Below, piece after piece: positions 58,363 to 64,000 of a stretch of 64,000 nt of DNA. The first letter of the stretch is position 1, and every line of letters begins with the position of its first letter. The stretch is from UBA4781 sp963556045 (GTDB lineage Bacteria > Chloroflexota > Anaerolineae > Anaerolineales > Anaerolineaceae). A model generated the notes under the pieces. The model searched no databases, was not told where the DNA came from, and worked only from the letters and a program-made list of their open reading frames with translations. The translations under genes and the position numbers were made by a program. The stretch lies in NCBI GenBank assembly GCA_963556045.3, contig CAUVYA020000002.1:1612001-1676000 (forward strand). The letters run 5' to 3'.

Positions 58363-58501
58363 AATTTTTCCTTCATTCTTTCTTCACGCGTTTATATCAC
58401 AATCACACCAGATCAACATCAAGAAACCATTATTATTCTATTAACAAAAGGGTGTCTTCTTGACACTTATTATAGATGGCGTTATACTGCCCATTATCAA
58501 G

Positions 58502-58625
58502 TCCTTCAGGGCAGGGTGAGAGAGTGCGCTCTCGATTCCCGATCGGTGGTGATAACCCACAAGCGCTGCATGCGCAGATCCGGTGAAATTCCGGGGTCGA
58601 CGGTACAGTCCGGATAAAAGAAGGT
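58502..58625 (+). promoter_or_regulatory. FMN riboswitch aptamer (RFN element)
   Basis: The conserved RFN pattern is read directly: AGGGCAGGGTGA, CGATTCCCGATCGGTGGTGA, AACCCACAAGCGC, then CAGATCCGGTGAAATTCCGG, GGTCGACGGTACAGTCCGGA and TAAAAGAAGG. The P1 stem pairs CCTTC (58503-58507) with GAAGG (58620-58624). FMN binding would favour the downstream terminator hairpin. It lies about 50 bases before the ABC permease gene, so the four transporter genes are controlled by flavin level. Confidence 0.97.
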
Positions 58626-58640
58626 TCTACCCAAACCAGT

Positions 58641-58674
58641 ACAGCCCTGAGAATATTTCAGGGCTGTTTTATTT
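58641..58674 (+). terminator. Riboswitch expression-platform terminator
   Basis: A 10-bp stem ACAGCCCTGA/TCAGGGCTGT with a TTTTATTTA tail, ending exactly at the permease ATG (58675). The 3' arm could alternatively pair with earlier sequence such as CAGGGC at 58508 when FMN is absent. Confidence 0.88.
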
Positions 58675-59463
58675 ATGATGAAAACCAGAACAAGAAACAC
58701 CGAATCAGAACATAAGCCGTCTTTTTGGGTCTATCCTGCCACATTGGTCATGTTCCTGCTCTTATGGCAGGGGCTGGTAGTGTTGTTGAAATTACCGGCT
58801 TTCATTCTTCCTTCACCACAACAGGTATGGCTGCGTTTTGCAGTTGCGCTGCGTGATGGCAGTTTAGCAAGGCATCTATTTGCTACGCTGACTGAGGTGC
58901 TGAGTGGCTTATTTATTGGTATTCTATCCGCCTCTCTGTTGGGATACATGCTGTCAAAATCAAGAGTTGTTGAGAGTGTGCTTTCGCCTTTCCTGGTTGC
59001 CAGCCAGGCAGTTCCGGTGGCAGCCATCGCTCCATTGCTTATCATCTGGTTCGGATCGGGCGTGTTTTCAAAGGTCATGATCTGCTCACTCACCGTTTTC
59101 TTCCCGGTTCTGGTAAATACACTGGTGGGATTGCACGCTGTTCCGGACAGCATGCATGATCTGATGCGCACACTGCACGCCACGCGCTGGCAGACCCTGC
59201 GTTATCTGGAGTTGCCCGCTGCACTGCCAATTTTACTGGGAGGTATGCGTGTGGGCGCAACCCTTTCTGTGATCGGCGCGGTGGTCGGAGAATTGGCCGG
59301 CGCAGACAAAGGATTGGGATTCTTGATCAACGTAGGACGCGGACAGTACGATACCGCGCTGGTATTTGTGGCAGTACTCACACTGGTGATGCTGGCAATT
59401 TGTCTATATGGAATCGTCCTCCTGCTTGAAAAGCGCCTGCTGCGCTGGCAGGAGGTTAAATGA
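58675..59463 (+). CDS. ribX: Riboflavin ABC transporter permease (RibX-like)
   Basis: A 262-residue ABC permease of the nitrate/taurine/thiamine-precursor type. It has six membrane segments and the ATPase-contact loop RTLHATRWQTLRYLELPAALPILLGGMRVG (EAA motif, about residues 164-193). Control by an FMN riboswitch and an adjacent RibY-like binding protein match the RibXY riboflavin importer described for Chloroflexota. ATG 58675 follows the terminator with no clear ribosome site; 58678 is an equal alternative. It is coupled to the next gene (stop overlaps an ATG at 59460). Confidence 0.88.
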   Translation: MMKTRTRNTESEHKPSFWVYPATLVMFLLLWQGLVVLLKLPAFILPSPQQVWLRFAVALRDGSLARHLFATLTEVLSGLFIGILSASLLGYMLSKSRVVESVLSPFLVASQAVPVAAIAPLLIIWFGSGVFSKVMICSLTVFFPVLVNTLVGLHAVPDSMHDLMRTLHATRWQTLRYLELPAALPILLGGMRVGATLSVIGAVVGELAGADKGLGFLINVGRGQYDTALVFVAVLTLVMLAICLYGIVLLLEKRLLRWQEVK

Positions 59464-59474
59464 AGGAGAAAACA

Positions 59475-60458
59475 ATGAAGAAAACGACCCTGATCTTGAT
59501 CTGCCTCATTCTCATCATGGCGGCATGCAGCCCTGCCCGGGAAATATCTCCCGCCCTTACCTCTGTCATCCTGCCTGCCGGCTACATCCCCAATGTGCAA
59601 TTCGCCCCTCTCTACGCAGCCATTGAAAAAGGATTTTATGCTGAACAAGGACTGGATGTTACGATCGATTACAACATGGAAACCGATAATGTGGCGCTGC
59701 TGGGGGTAGGAGAACTGGATTTTGCGATTGCATCAGGTGAGCAGGTTTTACTGGGGCGTGGACAGGATCTGCCGGTAGTGTATGTGCTGGCATGGTATCA
59801 AGATTATCCGGTGGGAGTTGTTTCGCTGGCAGACAAGAACATCGTAAATCCCAGCGACCTGATCGGAAAGAAGATCGGCATCCCCGGATTGTATGGCGCC
59901 AGTTATATTGGTTTTCGCGCTCTTCTGCAGGCGAATGGATTAAAGGAAAGTGACGTCACACTTGATTCGATCGGCTACGCCAGTGTGGAAGCCCTGGCGA
60001 ACGACCAGGAAGATGCTGCCGTCATTTATGTCAGCAATGAACCCGTACAGTTAGAAGCACAGGGCTATTCCATCAATACCATGCGCGTCTCGGATTACTC
60101 CGCTCTGGTAGGCAATGGATTAATCACCAGCCAGAAGGTGATCGATGAGAACCCTGATCTGGTGCGTGCCATGGTAGCGGCAACCCTGCAGGGTATCCGC
60201 TTCACCCAGCAAAATCCGGATGAAGCTTTTGAGATATGCAAACAATATGTGGATAACCTGTCAGATCTCAGCGAAGAGGAACAGCAGGTGCAGCGCAGAG
60301 TGCTGAATGCTTCCATTGCACTGTATCATATTGAAGAAAACGGTGCCACCGAGATGCAAACCTGGCAGAATATGCAGAACATTTTACTGGATATGGGCTT
60401 GCTGACTGAAGAGCTTGATTTAAATAGCGTTTATAACAATGATTTCCTGCCATATTGA
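59475..60458 (+). CDS. ribY: Riboflavin-binding lipoprotein (RibY-like), first copy
   Basis: A 327-residue NMT1/THI5-like substrate-binding lipoprotein. The start at 59475 follows AAGGAGAAA by 3-5 bases. The signal peptide ends in IMAACSP with lipid-anchored cysteine. The mature domain shows GYIPNVQFAPLYAAIEKGFYAEQGL, DYNMETDNVALLGVGELDFAI, ASGEQVLLGRGQDLPVVYV, YPVGVVSL and GKKIGIPGLYGASYIG, all typical of THI5-like domains that bind heteroaromatic vitamins. Context under the FMN riboswitch indicates riboflavin. It is closely related to the next gene, a recent duplicate. Confidence 0.88.
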   Translation: MKKTTLILICLILIMAACSPAREISPALTSVILPAGYIPNVQFAPLYAAIEKGFYAEQGLDVTIDYNMETDNVALLGVGELDFAIASGEQVLLGRGQDLPVVYVLAWYQDYPVGVVSLADKNIVNPSDLIGKKIGIPGLYGASYIGFRALLQANGLKESDVTLDSIGYASVEALANDQEDAAVIYVSNEPVQLEAQGYSINTMRVSDYSALVGNGLITSQKVIDENPDLVRAMVAATLQGIRFTQQNPDEAFEICKQYVDNLSDLSEEEQQVQRRVLNASIALYHIEENGATEMQTWQNMQNILLDMGLLTEELDLNSVYNNDFLPY

Positions 60459-60534
60459 AGCAATAAATTTGGTAAGATAGGAAAATTCATTTTCAAAAAT
60501 AATGAATGTTTTCAAGTAGAAGGGAAGGAAAATC

Positions 60535-61521
60535 ATGAAAAGAATTTTTTCACTCTTGTTATTGTCGAGTATTTTGCTGGTTGGCTGCCGAGCTTCCGAT
60601 GCTGCGGTGAATGAAGATCTGATCCCTGTTACCCTGCCGGTTGGTTATATCCCCAATGTGCAATTCGCGCCCATGTATGTGGCGATCGAAAAAGGTTTTT
60701 ACGCAGCTCACGGTTTAGATGTCAGCATGGATTACAACATGGAAACCGACAGCGTGGCATTGATCGGTGCAGGGGAACTGGATTTCGCCATCGTTTCTGG
60801 TGAACAGGTTCTGCTGGGGCGCGCTCAAGGATTGCCCGTGGTTTATGTGATGGCATGGTACCAGGAATTCCCGGTAGGGGTAGCAGCCCTGGCTGAAAGC
60901 GGAATCAGCGAACCTGCTGATCTGGCAGGCAAGAAAGTTGGCATCCCGGGATTATACGGTGCCAGCTATATCGGTCTGCGTGCCCTGCTGCAAGCCAACG
61001 GGCTGCAGGAAAGTGACCTGACCCTTGATTCGATCGGCTATACCCAGACCGAAGCACTGCTGGATAGACTGGAAGATGCCGTTGTGATCTATGTCAGCAA
61101 CGAACCTATCAAATTGAGAGCGGAAGGATATGATGTGAACGTGATGCGCGTTTCCGATTCCCTGCAGCTGGTCGCCAATGGGCTAATCACGAGTGAGGAG
61201 ATGATCGCCCAGCACCCCGAGATCGTTCATGGCATGGCTGCTGCAACCCTGGAAGGGGTAGCTTATATCACCGACCATCCGGATGAAGCTTTCGAGATCT
61301 GCAAAAAATATGTGGATAATCTGGAAAGCCTGAACTCGCAGGAACAGCAAGTTCAGAAGGAAGTATTGCAAACTTCCATCCCCATGTTCGCCATCGAAAA
61401 AAAGGGCATCACCGACCTGCAAGCCTGGCAGAATATGCAGCAGGTCTTGCTGGATATGGGATTGTTGCTGGAACCTCTCCCTCTAAATGAGGCATTCACC
61501 AACGAGTTCCTCCCGCAATGA
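60535..61521 (+). CDS. ribY: Riboflavin-binding lipoprotein (RibY-like), second copy
   Basis: A 328-residue paralogue of the preceding protein. It matches along its whole length, with the same blocks (VGYIPNVQFAPMYVAIEKGFY, DYNMETDSVALIGAGELDFAI, GIPGLYGASYIGLRALLQANG), differing mainly in the signal peptide (LLVGCRAS) and C-terminal third. Near-identical spacing of all motifs shows a tandem duplication. A 76-bp gap separates it from the first copy and contains a clear AAGGGAAGGA ribosome site. The two proteins may bind different flavins or work at different affinity, feeding one permease. Confidence 0.88.
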   Translation: MKRIFSLLLLSSILLVGCRASDAAVNEDLIPVTLPVGYIPNVQFAPMYVAIEKGFYAAHGLDVSMDYNMETDSVALIGAGELDFAIVSGEQVLLGRAQGLPVVYVMAWYQEFPVGVAALAESGISEPADLAGKKVGIPGLYGASYIGLRALLQANGLQESDLTLDSIGYTQTEALLDRLEDAVVIYVSNEPIKLRAEGYDVNVMRVSDSLQLVANGLITSEEMIAQHPEIVHGMAAATLEGVAYITDHPDEAFEICKKYVDNLESLNSQEQQVQKEVLQTSIPMFAIEKKGITDLQAWQNMQQVLLDMGLLLEPLPLNEAFTNEFLPQ

Positions 61522-61522
61522 T

Positions 61523-62272
61523 ATGAACGAACCATCCTTTGCCTTTCGTTTGAACAACATCAGCAAGAATTTCCCCGAAGAAAGCGGGGAATTGGAGGCA
61601 TTGGAAAACGTCACCATGGAAGTACCGCCCGAGCAATTCTTATGTGTCCTGGGTCCTTCCGGCAGCGGCAAAAGCACTCTGCTGCGCCTGCTGGCAGGGC
61701 TGCTAAAGCCAAGCTCCGGTGAGATCATTTTCCCTGATAACGGTCAGCCTTCGGTCGGGCTGGTCTTTCAACAGGCAAATCTGATGCCGTGGCGAGATGT
61801 ATGGGCAAACATCAGCCTGCCGCTGGAAATGCAATCTGTTAAACCTGCCGAAATCAACCGGCGTGTTTCAGAAATGATTGAGCTGGTGGGACTGCAGGAA
61901 TTTCAACACACATGGTCTGCTACTCTGTCGGGGGGCATGGCACAGCGGGTTGCGATCGCGCGCGCACTCATCCAGGATCCTGATCTGCTGCTGCTGGATG
62001 AACCTTTTGGCGCGCTGGATGCCATCACCCGTGAACGCATGGGGACCGAACTGCTGCATATATGGGAAAGGCGCCGTAAGACGGTGGTGCTGGTCACCCA
62101 TTCCATTTCTGAAGCGCTGCTGCTTTCTGATCGCATCATGGTACTCACCCGCCGACCAGGTTCGATATGTCTGGATCTGCCGAATGACCTGCCGCGTCCG
62201 CGCAATGATGAAACGCGTTATGATCCGCACTTCATCCAACTCTCACGCGTACTGCGTGCTTCCATCGAATAA
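61523..62272 (+). CDS. Riboflavin ABC transporter ATPase subunit
   Basis: A 249-residue ABC ATPase of the nitrate/taurine/THI-type branch. Walker A is GPSGSGKST, the Q-loop is VFQQANLMPWRD, the signature is LSGGMAQRVAIARAL, Walker B is LLLLDEPFGALD and the switch His is in VLVTHSISEALLLSDR. The start at 61523 (MNEPSFAFRL) follows the previous stop by one base, whereas the longer frame from 61487 would overlap the second RibY gene. It completes the four-gene transporter. Several described RibXY loci lack a local ATPase gene, so its presence here is worth noting. Its name is left blank. Confidence 0.88.
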   Translation: MNEPSFAFRLNNISKNFPEESGELEALENVTMEVPPEQFLCVLGPSGSGKSTLLRLLAGLLKPSSGEIIFPDNGQPSVGLVFQQANLMPWRDVWANISLPLEMQSVKPAEINRRVSEMIELVGLQEFQHTWSATLSGGMAQRVAIARALIQDPDLLLLDEPFGALDAITRERMGTELLHIWERRRKTVVLVTHSISEALLLSDRIMVLTRRPGSICLDLPNDLPRPRNDETRYDPHFIQLSRVLRASIE

Positions 62273-62450
62273 CCTGTACACCACCTGTGTATCTTTCTCC
62301 AGTTCTTAGATCGTGGTCTTCTTAATAATAATGATGTATATGAATGTATAATTAAAATAATCAGAAAACCTGCAAAACTTGAGGTGCAGGTGCGTAAAAA
62401 AGAAGCCCGATCCTATCGTCCGGCAACTTTTTCACCAAGAAAGGGTAAAA

Positions 62451-62765
62451 ATGCAAACAAAAGTATATGTTGGCAATCTCTCGTTTGATGCCAGCGAAGA
62501 ATCCCTGAAGGAATTATTTTCCCAGGCAGGGGAAGTTGTCTCGGCGAACATCATCACAGATAAGTTCTCTGGACGCTCAAAAGGATTTGGGTTTGTGGAA
62601 TTCAAGACCGAAGAAGGCATGAAAGCAGCCATCGAGAAATTCAATGGGTACTCATACCTGGATCGCGATTTACGCGTAGATGAAGCACGTCCTCCGCAAA
62701 AACGTGAAAACAGCGGGGGAAACCGCCGCGGTGGCGGTGGGGGCTACAACCGTAATCGATACTAG
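62451..62765 (+). CDS. Single-RRM RNA-binding protein with Gly/Arg tail
   Basis: A 104-residue RNA-binding protein. RNP2 is KVYVGNLSF and RNP1 is SKGFGFVEF, in a complete RRM domain of about 80 residues, followed by a short tail rich in Gly, Arg and Asn (NSGGNRRGGGGGYNRNRY). This layout matches the cold-inducible Rbp proteins of cyanobacteria and relatives in other phyla. The start at 62451 follows AAAGGG. The leader of about 90 bases contains a small hairpin (CCTGCA/TGCAGG near 62369-62390), which might play a role in cold regulation. It is monocistronic, with a terminator after it. Confidence 0.93.
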   Translation: MQTKVYVGNLSFDASEESLKELFSQAGEVVSANIITDKFSGRSKGFGFVEFKTEEGMKAAIEKFNGYSYLDRDLRVDEARPPQKRENSGGNRRGGGGGYNRNRY

Positions 62766-62807
62766 AATTCTCACGAAAAATATTGGATAATACAGACAAT
62801 CAGGCTA

Positions 62808-62838
62808 CCCCTTATGAAATTCATAAGGGGTTGTTTGT
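62808..62838 (+). terminator. Terminator of the RRM gene
   Basis: An 11-bp near-perfect palindrome CCCCTTATGAA/TTCATAAGGGG followed by TTGTTTGT. The short loop may open to four or five bases in practice. Confidence 0.75.
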
Positions 62839-62892
62839 ACCCATTTTGAACGATGGATAAACTATCCAGTAGGGAACGCGTGGGAGGCAGGC

Positions 62893-64000
62893 ATGAAAAA
62901 ATTTTTATGGATCCCGCTGTTAATAACAATGGCGGTCACTTCCTGTTCAAGCGGTATCGAACAAGAAAGCGCTGCGCAGCCCTCCACGCTGTCAACAGCC
63001 ACACCTGTTCCACCCTTCTTTCCTATCATTGAAAGCGGTGTCGAGCTATGCTATAACTTTGTCGGTCAAATTTCCTGCCCCTCCCCGCAGGATATCCTTT
63101 TTGGGCAGGATGGCAATTACACAGGACTCCCTTTCGATTTTAAAGTGCAGGATGATGGGACTGTTATAGATGCGAATACAGGGCTTATCTGGCAGCAGGC
63201 ACAAAACAACACGCGCGCAACCCTCCAAGAAGCCCGCCACGCGTGCAGTGATCTGGTGCTGGCAGGCAAGGACGATTGGCGTCTGCCCACTATCCAGGAA
63301 TTATTTTCCATTGCCGATATGAGCGGTAGCACGGGAACCCGTTTCTTCCTTGATATTGCAACATTCGATATACGCTATGCCCAACCAGATGAACAGTTCC
63401 CGGATGGACAGAAATATGACGAATCCGGGCAAACCTGGTCTTCCAGCCCTGGCATCAACGGGCAGGGAGCATACATTTTCAATTTCTTTAATGGGGAACT
63501 GCGCACTTATTCAGAAGATGAAGCGTTCTTTTTCCGCTGTGTCCGAGGGAACACATATGGCATGAACGATTTCATTGATAATGGAGATGGCACCATTCTT
63601 GACAATGCCAGCGAATTAATGTGGGAACAGGCAGAAAGTATATTCACATTGAACTGGGGTGCCGCCCTGAGTTACTGTGAAAATCTGGATCTTGCAGGTT
63701 TTGATGATTGGCGTTTACCAAATATAAAGGAGCTCTCCAGCCTGGTATTAAACCCTGGCATGACTAGCCTTTTCACAACCAGCGAGGCAGGCAGCCGGCT
63801 GTGGTCCTCTACTTCCAGCAGTGAGAACCCCACTCTTGCCTATTATGCATGTATTGCCAATTGTATTGATCTGCAGTCACACGATCTGGGGAATGGTTCG
63901 CTGTACAAGGAACCCAAGTTTGGCGACCCTGCTGAATATGAGGGCAGTGAGGTAGCGGTCATCATCAATAACCTGGCACGTTGTGTGCGCGGCGGGGATG
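62893..64000 (+). CDS. DUF1566 (Lcl C-terminal) lipoprotein, 3' end outside window
   Basis: At least 369 residues of a secreted lipoprotein with signal MKKFLWIPLLITMAVTSCSS (Cys near residue 18). Two DUF1566-type modules are seen, each with the pattern D-x-x-T-x-L-x-W-x-Q-A ... W-R-L-P. The first is DANTGLIWQQA to DDWRLPTIQEL (about 95-140) and the second is DNASELMWEQA to DDWRLPNIKEL (about 236-280). Each module ends in an F-R-C-V-R-G strand (FFRCVRG, LARCVRG). These domains occur in bacterial surface proteins and lectin-like tails. GGGAGGCAG precedes the ATG. It runs past the right edge, so a further module is possible. Confidence 0.85.
   Translation, partial: MKKFLWIPLLITMAVTSCSSGIEQESAAQPSTLSTATPVPPFFPIIESGVELCYNFVGQISCPSPQDILFGQDGNYTGLPFDFKVQDDGTVIDANTGLIWQQAQNNTRATLQEARHACSDLVLAGKDDWRLPTIQELFSIADMSGSTGTRFFLDIATFDIRYAQPDEQFPDGQKYDESGQTWSSSPGINGQGAYIFNFFNGELRTYSEDEAFFFRCVRGNTYGMNDFIDNGDGTILDNASELMWEQAESIFTLNWGAALSYCENLDLAGFDDWRLPNIKELSSLVLNPGMTSLFTTSEAGSRLWSSTSSSENPTLAYYACIANCIDLQSHDLGNGSLYKEPKFGDPAEYEGSEVAVIINNLARCVRGGD

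Overview
The window looks like about 64 kb of a Chloroflexota chromosome, most likely class Anaerolineae. This is an inference from content: an FMN riboswitch controlling a RibX/RibY-type riboflavin ABC transporter, a DUF3048 lipoprotein, a methylmalonyl-CoA mutase small subunit with MeaB, a single-RRM glycine-tailed RNA-binding protein, and many consensus TATAAT promoters, several placed so that transcripts would be almost leaderless. No rRNA or taxonomic marker gene is present, so the class assignment is tentative.

Layout. 1-4.1 kb: MeaB (cut by the left edge) and the B12-binding mutase subunit, then divergent DUF3048, rhomboid, DUF6941-like and lipoprotein genes. 4.2-8.8 kb: a visibly AT-rich block of four genes, an AlgX/DltD-like SGNH protein and an MBOAT acyltransferase on the minus strand, facing away from an acetyl-CoA-synthetase-like AMP ligase and an acyl carrier protein. 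Together they look like a Dlt-type surface acylation machine that uses a carboxylic acid instead of D-alanine. 8.9-20.2 kb: a phage-derived cluster, all on the minus strand (small and large terminase, GH25 lysozyme, portal, fused protease-capsid, holin-like, head and tail-type proteins). It has no integrase and no recognisable tail machinery, and carries several one-base frameshifts, mostly at C runs. Its gaps are filled by two families of short palindromic repeats. 20.5-22.7 kb: xpt and guaA, followed by about 0.8 kb of degenerate tandem repeats.

23.6-30 kb: SPW-repeat membrane protein, a VWA/FHA membrane protein, a CitE-like lyase, two tRNA-Ser genes, a YbaK deacylase, and a corrinoid protein with a CobW-like GTPase. 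30-37 kb: a regulated operon joining a SorC-type regulator, E1 alpha, E1 beta and E2 of a 2-oxoacid/acetoin dehydrogenase, and a complete galactitol-type PTS (IIA, IIB, IIC). This is an unusual partnership. 37-42.5 kb: YdcF, NYN/OST-HTH, nitroreductase, MgtC and two lipoproteins. 42.7-52 kb: nucleic-acid maintenance genes (MutS2, RNase D, a beta-CASP nuclease, a UDG-like protein, an AlkD-like protein), a third tRNA-Ser, the AmmeMemoRadiSam radical SAM enzyme, and a membrane protein behind a perfect promoter with a GAAC-N4-GTTC (LexA-type) operator.

52-58.4 kb: LysE exporter, SMP-30 lactonase, GNAT, HAD phosphatase, a GT-B-like protein and a metallophosphoesterase. 58.5-62.3 kb: the FMN riboswitch and a riboflavin transporter (permease, two paralogous binding proteins, ATPase). 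62.4-64 kb: RRM protein and a DUF1566 lipoprotein cut by the right edge.

The best candidates for little-described biology are the four-gene acylation cassette, the PTS/2-oxoacid dehydrogenase operon, the palindrome-controlled membrane protein at 47.3 kb and the minimal phage-derived cluster.
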